From: CAZZBK01 sp964652155
GTDB lineage: Bacteria; Planctomycetota; Planctomycetia; Pirellulales; PNKZ01
NCBI GenBank assembly: GCA_964652155.1
Contig: CAZZBK010000176.1
Coordinates: forward strand, 1 to 10,550
Length of the DNA: 10,550 nucleotides
Direction of reading: 5' to 3'
This document shows, in pieces, positions 1 to 6,492 of this stretch. Made by a program: the position numbers and the translations under genes. How positions within the stretch are numbered: the first letter of the stretch is position 1; the number at the start of each line of letters is the position of its first letter. The notes under the pieces are model-generated. The model was not told the origin of the DNA, did not search any database, and saw only the letters and a list, made by a program, of their open reading frames with translations.

Positions 1-883
1 CCCAGCCCGCGCTGGCCCAGACATTGCCATCGACGTCGGCTCGAATGCCGTCGGCAAAACCCGCCTTGCCGTTGAGCTCCATCGACGCGAACTCGCGGCC
101 ACCGGCCACTTTCACGCCGTCGACAATGTCCCAAACCTTGATATTGCGCGGCGCGTTGTCGTAATGGCTCGCGCCAGTGTCGGCCACGTACAGCTTCTTG
201 TAGTCAGGCGAGAAACAGAGCCCGTTCGGCTTGAAAATCTCGTCGGTCAGCTTGTCGATCTTGCCGGTCTTGGCGTCGATGCGATAGACGGCCTCTTTGA
301 GCAACAGTTCCCCTTTGTTCCCTTCGTAGTTCATCAACGATCCGTAGCCGGGGTCGGTGAACCAGATCGAGCCATCGGGATGCACGATGGCGTCGTTCGG
401 CGCGTTGAAGGGCTTGCCCTGGAACTTCTCGGCCAAGACGGTGATCTGCCCGCTGGCTTCGTAGCGGACGACACGTCGCGTGCCGTGCTCGCAGGCGATC
501 TGCCGCCCTTCGTAGTCGAAGGTGTTCCCGTTGCTGTTGCCAGCCGGCTTGCGGAACACGCTCACATGGCCGTCCTCGTCGAGCCGCCGCAGTTGCAGGT
601 TGTTCGGGATGTCGCTCCACAGCAGATACCGTCCCACGCCGCTCCAAGCGGGCCCCTCGGCCCAGAGGCAGCCGGTGTGCAAACGCTGGATGGGGGTATT
701 GCCGAGCTTGTATTTGGCGAACCGCTTGTCGAGCACCACGATATCCGGATCCGGGTAGCGAACCGGCTCGGCGTTGGGGCCAAAGTCGCGCCCCAGCAGC
801 GGAGTGGCCGTGAGGGCCGCCGCGGCGGCGAGAAAAGCGCGACGGTCAAATGCGCTCACAACAGACGGCGGTAGCGACGGCAT
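1..883 (-). CDS. SMP-30/gluconolactonase/LRE family beta-propeller protein, Tat-type leader, 3' end missing
   Basis: The frame runs open from an ATG at 883 to the left edge, giving 294 residues with the C-terminus outside the window. It has the hallmarks of the SMP-30/regucalcin six-bladed propeller: WAEGPAW (74-80), a NAPND motif (160-164), KPNGLCFSPD (218-227) and FADGIRADVDGN (276-287). By family knowledge E76, N163, N220 and D278 fall where the divalent metal and substrate ligands lie. Such proteins hydrolyse sugar lactones or related esters. The N-terminus carries a twin arginine followed by an alanine-rich hydrophobic stretch (DRRAFLAAAAAL, 13-24), so Tat export to the periplasm is likely; the first position of the Tat consensus is Asp rather than Ser/Thr. 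AAGGGA lies 7 bases before the ATG and supports this start. It follows the SGNH esterase gene after 81 bases on the same strand. The exact substrate cannot be read from the sequence. Confidence 0.9.
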   Translation of the reverse strand, partial: MPSLPPSVVSAFDRRAFLAAAAALTATPLLGRDFGPNAEPVRYPDPDIVVLDKRFAKYKLGNTPIQRLHTGCLWAEGPAWSGVGRYLLWSDIPNNLQLRRLDEDGHVSVFRKPAGNSNGNTFDYEGRQIACEHGTRRVVRYEASGQITVLAEKFQGKPFNAPNDAIVHPDGSIWFTDPGYGSLMNYEGNKGELLLKEAVYRIDAKTGKIDKLTDEIFKPNGLCFSPDYKKLYVADTGASHYDNAPRNIKVWDIVDGVKVAGGREFASMELNGKAGFADGIRADVDGNVWASAGW

Positions 884-890
884 GCGATGA

Positions 891-896
891 TCCCTT
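891..896 (-). promoter_or_regulatory. Ribosome binding site of the SMP-30 family gene
   Basis: On the minus strand AAGGGA stands 7 bases before the ATG at 883. It decides the start codon, which in turn keeps the twin-arginine leader in the protein. The surrounding 81-base gap (884-964) shows no convincing promoter or terminator. Confidence 0.5.
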
Positions 897-964
897 TCCA
901 ATGGTTCGTGCGGTGTCGGTCTTATGAAGGCGGCAAGGTTTGGCCCTGTTCGGGCTCGCGTATC

Positions 965-1747
965 TTACTCAACAGCGCGCTGCAGTTGAAGCATTTCTCG
1001 CGCGTAGCGGCGTCCCAACTCGCGGTACTCGTCTGCGTCGAAGTGCAACTCGGGCTTGGCCTGAATGTCGCTCGCCTTCACACAAGCCGTCCGCGGCACT
1101 TGAGCCGGTATCGCCTGCAACGCCTGGTTGACCGTCGTGTACCCGGGGGTCACTTGCGCCCAACGAGACAATTCCCCCACGACGAAGGGTAACTGCGGCG
1201 CGGCCAATTCGCTCCGCACGTCGGCGATCATCTGCTGCAATCGTGCGCCGTAACTGTTGGCTGTCTCGCTCTTGCCCGTGTCGGCCTCTCCCTGATGCCA
1301 GAGCACTCCTTTGAGCGTTCCTTGTTCGACGGCCAGCTTGGCCCGCTTCATCGCCGCCTGAAACAAATCGCCGTTCAGTTCCCAACGCGCCAGCGGCGTG
1401 CCCCCGACGGCACACGGCACCAGGCCGATCGTCACGTCCGGGCTCGCCTCAGCCATCGCTGGCCCAAACGTCGTGGCAATGCCCACGCCGGCGATCGGCT
1501 TGTCGAAATGCACGGGGTCGGTGGCCCTTGCCCACTGGTTGTTCTTGTCGAGCTTGAGCACTCGCGCATGGGGCGTGTTCTTGGCCGGGTCAATCTTGCC
1601 ACGGCCAGCCATATTCGACTGCCCCAGCAACAGATAGATGTGGAACTTGTCCTTGCTCGGCAACGGGACCGTCGCCGGCTCGGCACCGTGCGCCCACACG
1701 CCCGAGAGCAATACGACGAGCAACCCGCAGAAACACCATCGAGTCAC
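965..1747 (-). CDS. Secreted sialate O-acetylesterase-like (SASA/CE6-type) SGNH esterase
   Basis: This 260-residue protein begins with a signal peptide (hydrophobic 6-19, probable cleavage near AHG-AEP at 19-24), so it should act outside the cytoplasm. The mature part is a compact SGNH/GDSL hydrolase of the SASA (DUF303) group, which includes carbohydrate esterase family 6: block I GQSNMAG (42-48, nucleophile S44), VGGTPLARW (114-122), WHQGEAD (150-156) and the C-terminal HFDADEYRELG (235-245, catalytic H235). Such enzymes remove acetyl groups from sialic acid or plant polysaccharides. Many relatives have Asp three residues before the His; here that position is P232, with E233 next to it. The start is a GTG at 1747, set by a strong GGAGG 7 bases upstream; an ATG nearby is out of frame. 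It lies 64 bases after the protoporphyrinogen oxidase gene and before the SMP-30 gene; a joint role in carbohydrate use is inference. Confidence 0.88.
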   Translation of the reverse strand: MTRWCFCGLLVVLLSGVWAHGAEPATVPLPSKDKFHIYLLLGQSNMAGRGKIDPAKNTPHARVLKLDKNNQWARATDPVHFDKPIAGVGIATTFGPAMAEASPDVTIGLVPCAVGGTPLARWELNGDLFQAAMKRAKLAVEQGTLKGVLWHQGEADTGKSETANSYGARLQQMIADVRSELAAPQLPFVVGELSRWAQVTPGYTTVNQALQAIPAQVPRTACVKASDIQAKPELHFDADEYRELGRRYAREMLQLQRAVE

Positions 1748-1754
1748 GATCCAT

Positions 1755-1759
1755 CCTCC
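1755..1759 (-). promoter_or_regulatory. Strong Shine-Dalgarno that fixes a GTG start
   Basis: GGAGG on the minus strand lies 7 bases before the GTG at 1747 of the SGNH esterase. An overlapping ATG (1752-1754) directly after it is in another frame and too close to this site, so the GTG is the better start. The rest of the 64-base gap (1748-1811) holds a run of six T on the minus strand but no paired stem long enough to call a terminator. Confidence 0.65.
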
Positions 1760-1811
1760 GCCAAGGAAAAAATGTCATTCCCTATCATGCGATTGGCTCA
1801 ACCGACGCTCG

Positions 1812-3260
1812 TTAAACCGCGAATGCATTCAGCACGCGTTCCGCCGCCTGCTCGCCGTCGTGGATGCAGTTGGGCACGCCCACGCCGTGATACGCGTTGC
1901 CGGCCAGCTCGAGCCCGCGCCACAACGGTAGCCGCGCGAGAATTTGCTCGACCAACTCGACGTGTCCCAAATGATACTGGGGCATCGTACCACGCCAGCG
2001 ACGCACAAAAAACAGGCTTGGCTCGCCACGCACCCCCAGTAGCTCGTGCAACTGCTGCTCAGCGAGCCGCCGCAACTCATCGTCGCTCAGCTCGAGTTGC
2101 TCGCCCCGCATTGCGCCGCCGAAGAACACTCGCAGCAGCACGTACTCGCCTGGCGCTCGACCCTCGTACTTCAGGCTCGAAAAACTCACCGACAGGATCG
2201 GTCGCCGCTCGATCTCAGGCACGACGAAGCCAAAGCCATCGAGCGGGTGCGCGATCTGCTCGCGCGGGTAAGCCATGACGGCCACGGCCGAGGAGGCGTA
2301 CGGTATCTTCCGTAGGTCGTCGGCCAGCGGCGCGCTGAGGGGTTCGAGCACGTTGGCCGCAACCGGGGCATTCAACGTCACGATGACCGCGTCGAAGGAC
2401 CGTTCTCCCGAGTGCTCGCCACCGCAACGCACGCTGAACCCGCCGCCGGCGCGGGGCGTGATCGACTCGACGGGCGCGCTCAGGTGTACGCTCTCGCAGG
2501 GCAATCGCGCGGCCAGGGCGTCGACCAGTTGGCTCATGCCTCCGCGTGGGGCAACGAACATGCCGTAGCGCGCCCCGCTCGCCGCGTGTTCGTGTTCGTT
2601 CTTGCGGGCTCGATCCCGAAACGCGGCCCGAATCAGGCTGCCGTGCCGCCGCTCCATTTCCAAGAAGCGCGGCATGGTCGCCGCTAGGCTGAGCTTGGTC
2701 GAGTCGGCTGTGTAGATGCCGCCGACGAGCGGCTGCACCAATCGCTCGAACACCTCGTCGCCCAATCGCCGCCGCGCGAACGCCGCGAGGCTTTCGTCTC
2801 CCGACTCGCGTCGCCGCGGCACAAAATACTCGGCCAACAACCGCAGCTTGCCACGCCATGACAGGATCGGCGTCGTCACGATCGGCCAGAGCTTCTGTGG
2901 CGCGAGCAGCACAAAACTCTCGGGCACCGGATAGACCTTGCCGCGATGCACCACCAGCGCGCGACGGTCGGTCGAGCGCGTGGGGAGCAGATCCGCCTCG
3001 ATGCCCAACCGGCGGCACAGGTCGAGCCCCCACGGTACGTTCGTGATGAAGTTGTCAGCACTGTGCTCGATCAGAAAACCGTCGCGTCGTTCGCTCAGCA
3101 ACACGCCTCCGAGCCGCTCGCTGGCCTCGATCAGCTCGACCTTTGCGTCGGGCGCAAGCTCGCGCAGCCGGTGGGCCGCCGCCAGGCCGGTGATCCCGCC
3201 GCCGATGACGGCCAAGGAGAGGGGTGAGGGATGAGGGGTGAGGGATGAGGAAAGGGACAT
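1812..3260 (-). CDS. hemG: Protoporphyrinogen/coproporphyrinogen oxidase, oxygen-dependent HemY-type flavoprotein
   Basis: The 482-residue protein oxidises protoporphyrinogen IX (or coproporphyrinogen III in the coproporphyrin branch) to the porphyrin late in heme synthesis, using FAD and O2. It has an N-terminal dinucleotide-binding motif (VIGGGITGLAAA, 18-29), the following acidic strand end and VELIEASERLGG (41-52), the family motif around QPLVGGIYTAD (176-186), and the C-terminal FAD motif LAGNAYHGVGVPNCIHDGE (452-470). Length fits the family (about 450-490). The ATG at 3260 is preferred over a TTG at 3269, which would sit too close to the GAG-type ribosome site. It starts 15 bases after the HemD-HemE stop, so co-transcription is likely. 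Residues 5-14 are encoded by a heptamer tandem repeat and have no counterpart I know in the family; a TTG at 3215 just after the repeat would give a classical N-terminus beginning at the FAD strand. The choice between proto- and copro- substrates cannot be made here. Confidence 0.93.
   Translation of the reverse strand: MSLSSSLTPHPSPLSLAVIGGGITGLAAAHRLRELAPDAKVELIEASERLGGVLLSERRDGFLIEHSADNFITNVPWGLDLCRRLGIEADLLPTRSTDRRALVVHRGKVYPVPESFVLLAPQKLWPIVTTPILSWRGKLRLLAEYFVPRRRESGDESLAAFARRRLGDEVFERLVQPLVGGIYTADSTKLSLAATMPRFLEMERRHGSLIRAAFRDRARKNEHEHAASGARYGMFVAPRGGMSQLVDALAARLPCESVHLSAPVESITPRAGGGFSVRCGGEHSGERSFDAVIVTLNAPVAANVLEPLSAPLADDLRKIPYASSAVAVMAYPREQIAHPLDGFGFVVPEIERRPILSVSFSSLKYEGRAPGEYVLLRVFFGGAMRGEQLELSDDELRRLAEQQLHELLGVRGEPSLFFVRRWRGTMPQYHLGHVELVEQILARLPLWRGLELAGNAYHGVGVPNCIHDGEQAAERVLNAFAV
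3221..3248 (+). repeat. Heptamer tandem repeat GGGRTGA, four units
   Basis: Four perfect 7-base units alternate GGGGTGA and GGGATGA, making two copies of a 14-base unit, followed by the related GGAAAGGG. On the minus strand the repeat is coding: it gives the LTPHPSPL-like start of protoporphyrinogen oxidase. Because 7 is not a multiple of 3, successive units are read in different frames, and gain or loss of one unit would break the reading frame from the ATG at 3260. Confidence 0.8.
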
Positions 3261-3275
3261 GCGGCTCAACTCGCT

Positions 3276-5219
3276 TTATTCGACCGTGCGAGTTTGTTTC
3301 ACGGTGTCGATCAACGCGAGCACATTCTCGACCGGTGTTTGGGGCAGCACGCCGTGTCCCAGGTTAAAGATGTGCCCGGGCCGACCACCGGCCTGCCGCA
3401 GGATGTCGATCGCGCGGCGCTGAATCTCTTCTGGCTCGGCGAGCAGCACCGTGGGGTCGAGGTTGCCTTGCACTCCCTTGTCGTAGCCCACCGCTTGCCA
3501 GCCATCGCTGAACCGCACGCGCCAGTCGAGCCCGATGATCGCGCCCCCCGCCTCGGCATAGAGCGGCAGCAGGGCCGGGTTCCCCGTGCCGAAATTGATC
3601 AGCGGCACTCCCGGTGTCAGCCCTTGCACAATGGACCGCACATGCGGCAAGACAAAGCGGCGATAGTCGTCGGGGCCCAGACAGCCGACCCAAGAGTCGA
3701 ACAGTTGCACGACCTGAGCGCCGGCCGCGATCTGACCGTTGAGGTATCGCGTGACGCTCCGCGCGAGCTTGCCGAGCAGTTCGTGCCACGCCCCTTCGTC
3801 GCGATACATGAGCGACTTGGTGAATAGGTAGTTGCGGCTGCCGCCCCCTTCGATCATGTAGCTGGCCAGCGTAAAAGGCGCGCCGGCAAACCCGATCACC
3901 GGGATCTCGGCCCGCAGCCCCTCACGGGTCTGCCGCACGGTTTCCATCACGAACTCGACCGCCCCGAGGTGTTCGAGTTCGGCAATCCGGTCGACGTCGC
4001 GCGCGTCGCGGACCGGGTTGTGGATGATCGGCCCCTCGCCGTGGGCGTATTCCAGCTCAGCCCCCATCGGCTCAAGCATCGGCAACAGATCCGAGAAGAT
4101 GATCGCCGCGTCGACCCCCAGGCGATTGACCGTCGTGATCATCACTTCAGCGCACAGAGCCGGATTCTTGCACAACTCAAGAAACGTGGTCTGCGCGCGG
4201 ACCTGCCGGTACTCGGGCAGATAGCGGCCCGCTTGGCGCATCAGCCAGATGGGCGTGCGGTCGGTCGGCTCGTGCCGACAGGCTTTCATGAACGGGCTAT
4301 TGTACCACGCCGGCCGCGCTTGATCCGACTCGGCCGAGTACGGGCGATCGACGGGCACAACCCTCAACCAGGCCCCGCCGCGCTTGCGTTGCAGCACATC
4401 GGCGGCCTGTTCGGCCACGGCCTGCACAAGGTGCCCCATCTTGCCGTGCTCAGGTTCGATATCGACCTCCATGTCGCAATCGCGGAGCATCTCGCTCGTG
4501 GTCGGACCGATCGAAGCCACCACGCAACGACTGATCGCCTTGCGCAGATCGTTCACCAGACCGAGCCGCTCGGCGACCCGCAGCATGTTCACGACCTGAT
4601 GCGCCGAGGTGAACAGCAGCACGTCCCGTTCACCGGCGACGATGGCTCGCAGATTGGCTTCGAGCGGCCGGGTATCGAGGGGCAGATCCCAGCTATAGAC
4701 CTTGAGCGGCACGACTTTCGCGCCGCGGGCTTCGAGCCCCGCGACCAGGCTGGCGTTCGGCAGGCCGTACTCTTGTACGGCGACGGTTTGTTGCGAGACC
4801 TGGAGTTGCTGATCGATCGTTTTGAGCACCTCGCGCCAGGTGTTCGGTTCCGGCACGCGGACCGTCGGCGTGATGTTGAACTCGCGCAGCACGCTCATCG
4901 GCTTGGGGCCGCGAACGACCGTGGTCACATCGCTCAGGGCCGCCAAAAATCGGTCCTTGCTCACATGCCGTTCGACCTGGGCCACGAGCTGCCGCGTGCC
5001 AACGCCGGTCATCAGCACGACGACGTCGATCTGCCCGCTGAGCAACCGATGGGCAAAGTCGACCGCCTCGGGATTCTCGCTCAGGGGGACCTCGCGGAGC
5101 GACGCGCTCACGGCGGCCGAGCCTCCGAAGCGTTCGATGAGCCGCTGCATATCGTCGCCGCGGCGGCTCTCGAAGCTGGCGAGACGAATGCCGTTGAGCG
5201 GCAGGGGTTCAACACTCAT
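3276..5219 (-). CDS. hemDE: Fused uroporphyrinogen-III synthase / uroporphyrinogen decarboxylase (HemD-HemE)
   Basis: A single 647-residue frame joins two consecutive heme enzymes. Residues about 8-280 are a HemD-type two-lobed synthase (TGVGTRQ 71-77, RGPKPMSVLREFNI 103-116, FTSAHQVVNM 203-212, ASIGPTTSEM 235-244), which closes hydroxymethylbilane to uroporphyrinogen III with inversion of ring D. A linker of about 25 residues leads to a full HemE from about 305 on (NSPFMKACR 307-315, WLMRQAGRYLPEY 325-337, FSDLL 375-379 with the catalytic-type Asp D377, GFAGAPFTLASY 443-454, DSW 508-510, QGNLDP 584-589, FNLGHGVLP 618-626). HemE removes four acetate carboxyls to give coproporphyrinogen III. 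No stop or frameshift separates the halves, and the internal ATG at 4289 has no visible ribosome site, so one polypeptide is the simplest reading. HemE alone is about 340-360 residues, so both halves are full length. The ribosome site before the ATG at 5219 is weak. Protoporphyrinogen oxidase follows 15 bases later. Confidence 0.94.
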   Translation of the reverse strand: MSVEPLPLNGIRLASFESRRGDDMQRLIERFGGSAAVSASLREVPLSENPEAVDFAHRLLSGQIDVVVLMTGVGTRQLVAQVERHVSKDRFLAALSDVTTVVRGPKPMSVLREFNITPTVRVPEPNTWREVLKTIDQQLQVSQQTVAVQEYGLPNASLVAGLEARGAKVVPLKVYSWDLPLDTRPLEANLRAIVAGERDVLLFTSAHQVVNMLRVAERLGLVNDLRKAISRCVVASIGPTTSEMLRDCDMEVDIEPEHGKMGHLVQAVAEQAADVLQRKRGGAWLRVVPVDRPYSAESDQARPAWYNSPFMKACRHEPTDRTPIWLMRQAGRYLPEYRQVRAQTTFLELCKNPALCAEVMITTVNRLGVDAAIIFSDLLPMLEPMGAELEYAHGEGPIIHNPVRDARDVDRIAELEHLGAVEFVMETVRQTREGLRAEIPVIGFAGAPFTLASYMIEGGGSRNYLFTKSLMYRDEGAWHELLGKLARSVTRYLNGQIAAGAQVVQLFDSWVGCLGPDDYRRFVLPHVRSIVQGLTPGVPLINFGTGNPALLPLYAEAGGAIIGLDWRVRFSDGWQAVGYDKGVQGNLDPTVLLAEPEEIQRRAIDILRQAGGRPGHIFNLGHGVLPQTPVENVLALIDTVKQTRTVE

Positions 5220-5305
5220 GGTGGTCGTTCAGTCTGGGCGAAATGGCAAGTCGGCGGGTGATTCACGACCGGCGCGAGTCGTAGCCCAGCCGCTCGTCGC
5301 AAATC

Positions 5306-5322
5306 GTACCGTCTTATGGTAC
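5306..5322. repeat. Inverted repeat GTACC-(7)-GGTAC
   Basis: A perfect 5-base inverted repeat with a 7-base spacer (GTCTTAT), about 85-100 bases upstream of the hemDE start. It could be an operator half-site pair, a small hairpin, or part of a dispersed intergenic repeat. Nothing in the sequence tells these apart. Confidence 0.3.
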
Positions 5323-5493
5323 CTGACTCGCCGCATCCCGCCCAGGGGCGCATGATCGCCCCCGCGATATCATTCGTGTTCGACTTTATCACCCGGTGTG
5401 AACGCCTGGGCTAATCAAGAGCCCTTTTGCCGTTTATCTGTGGAGCGATCATCAGGAACAGGACGCATAGAACGAAAAGAGGCGCAAAGGGGA

Positions 5494-5508
5494 CCGTGAC
5501 GAACACGG
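5494..5508. repeat. Small hairpin CCGTG-ACGAA-CACGG
   Basis: A perfect 5-base stem with a 5-base loop inside the 421-base gap. It has no T-run on either side and is therefore unlikely to be an intrinsic terminator. Confidence 0.3.
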
Positions 5509-5523
5509 ATGAGGGAGTCGTTG

Positions 5524-5538
5524 ACGGCTTTCAGCCGT
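5524..5538. repeat. Hairpin ACGGCT-TTC-AGCCGT
   Basis: A perfect 6-base stem with a 3-base loop, extendable by one G-T pair. On the plus strand it is followed after a few bases by TTTT, but no plus-strand gene ends here. It has the size of REP-type extragenic palindromes; that it is dispersed in this genome is only a guess. Confidence 0.35.
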
Positions 5539-5640
5539 TCCGGTTTTGCGTCTGCTTGTGATCTTTGCGGCGACGACTTCTGCCCTTTCGCAACTCAATG
5601 ACATGAGGATCATTAGGAACCGCATGCGCTCACGGGCTGC

Positions 5641-6486
5641 TCAGCGAGCACCGTCGCAGCGGCGGATCATGTCCCAGGCCTCGCTCGCGGTCTCGGCGTA
5701 GGTGATGAGCCGCAGATGCTCGTCGCCGATCACGCCCGAGTCGGCGAGAAACTCAAAGTCGATGACCTGCCGCCAGTATTGCCGGCCGATCATGATGATC
5801 GGAATGTCTTGCAAGCGCTGCGTCTGGCGCAAGGTCAGAATCTCGAACAGCTCGTCGAGGGTGCCGAACCCGCCGGGGAACAGGACCAGCGCCTTGGCGC
5901 GGAGCACGAAGTGGAATTTTCGCATCGCGAAATAGCGGAACTGCAAACACAGCTCGGGCGAGATGTAACGATTCGGCGTCTGCTCGGACGGCAGCGCGAT
6001 ATTGAGCCCCACGCTCTTGGCGTTCTCGTCGTGCGCGCCGCGGTTGCCCGCCTCCATGATGCCGGGCCCGCCACCGGTCACGACGACGTAGTTGCACTCG
6101 TGATTCGTTTGCCCCTCGGCCGAGACGAGCCGGGCGAACTCGCGGGCCTCGTCGTAGTACGGACTCAGCTTGAGCAAGCGTTCGCTGCGCGACACTTCGC
6201 GCCGCAACGCGGCGTCGTGCGGCGCGGCGGCGAGCGCGGCGCGGGCGCGTTCCAGCCGCGCCTCGGCCCGCTCGTGGTCGACTATCTGCGTGCCGCCAAA
6301 CACCACCACCGTCGAGCGGATGCGATACTGCTGAAAGAGCAACTCCGGCTTCAGGAGTTCGAGCAACATGCGCACCGGCCGCAGCTCGGGTCGATCGAGT
6401 AACTCGGTGTCTTGATAGGCGAGCCGGTAGCTGGCCGCGCTCAGCAGGGCCTGCACGTCGGCGTCGTCCGGGGGCTCATCGACCAT
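5641..6486 (-). CDS. LOG family (TIGR00730-type) Rossmann-fold protein
   Basis: This 281-residue protein belongs to the LOG/lysine-decarboxylase-like family, whose studied members hydrolyse the N-glycosidic bond of nucleoside 5'-monophosphates, including cytokinin nucleotides; many bacterial ones are misnamed lysine decarboxylase. The key motif PGGFGTLDELFE lies at 204-215 (catalytic E212) and the partner arginine at MRK (R189). Also typical are VVVTGGGPGIMEAGNRGAH (134-152) and the first strand VVVFGG (60-65). It is the long type: about 55 residues precede the fold and a charged helical segment (about 70-108) is inserted after the first strand. An ATG at 6486 is chosen over a TTG at 6492 because GGAG (6496-6499) is 9 bases before the ATG but only 3 before the TTG. 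It starts 6 bases after the nuclease gene, with its ribosome site inside that gene, pointing to coupled translation. Its substrate is not known. Confidence 0.88.
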   Translation of the reverse strand: MVDEPPDDADVQALLSAASYRLAYQDTELLDRPELRPVRMLLELLKPELLFQQYRIRSTVVVFGGTQIVDHERAEARLERARAALAAAPHDAALRREVSRSERLLKLSPYYDEAREFARLVSAEGQTNHECNYVVVTGGGPGIMEAGNRGAHDENAKSVGLNIALPSEQTPNRYISPELCLQFRYFAMRKFHFVLRAKALVLFPGGFGTLDELFEILTLRQTQRLQDIPIIMIGRQYWRQVIDFEFLADSGVIGDEHLRLITYAETASEAWDMIRRCDGAR

Positions 6487-6492
6487 CGGCAA

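Larger units (their letters stand above)
5220..5640. other. Non-coding gap of 421 bases between the LOG gene and hemDE
   Basis: I see no gene here on either strand. On the minus strand it must hold the end of the LOG transcript and the promoter for the heme genes, but I find no -35/-10 pair with good spacing: TTGATT (5411-5416) and TGATAA (5384-5389) are 21 bases apart. It contains small inverted repeats: GTACC/GGTAC (5306-5322), CCGTG/CACGG (5494-5508), ACGGCT/AGCCGT (5524-5538), AATGA/TCATT (5597-5614) and the palindrome CGCATGCG (5621-5628). CGCAAAG (5484-5490) and CTTTGCG (5563-5569) form weak outer arms around two of them. None has a following T-run on the minus strand, so none is a standard intrinsic terminator. 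Confidence 0.6.

Noticed and set aside
164..874. A 236-codon plus-strand frame opposite the SMP-30 gene.
   Set aside because: The minus strand carries all SMP-30 metal motifs; the plus frame has no recognisable domain.
943..955. GCCC-(5)-GGGC stem after the esterase stop, considered as a terminator.
   Set aside because: Four base pairs without a T-run; expected by chance in GC-rich sequence.
1295..2278. A plus-strand frame of 327 codons spanning the esterase and the end of the oxidase gene.
   Set aside because: Arg/Ala-rich shadow that crosses two well-supported genes on the other strand.
4287..4289. An internal ATG that could start a separate HemE.
   Set aside because: No Shine-Dalgarno precedes it and the upstream WYNSPF already belongs to the usual HemE N-terminus, so a separate start here would cut the domain.
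3969..5261. A 430-codon open frame on the plus strand opposite hemDE.
   Set aside because: It is the antisense of strongly recognisable HemD and HemE sequence; its translation is His/Arg/Asp-rich with no motif. Long antisense frames are expected in GC-rich DNA.
5384..5416. TTGATT and TGATAA considered as the promoter of hemDE.
   Set aside because: The spacing of 21 bases is too long for a standard sigma-70 promoter.
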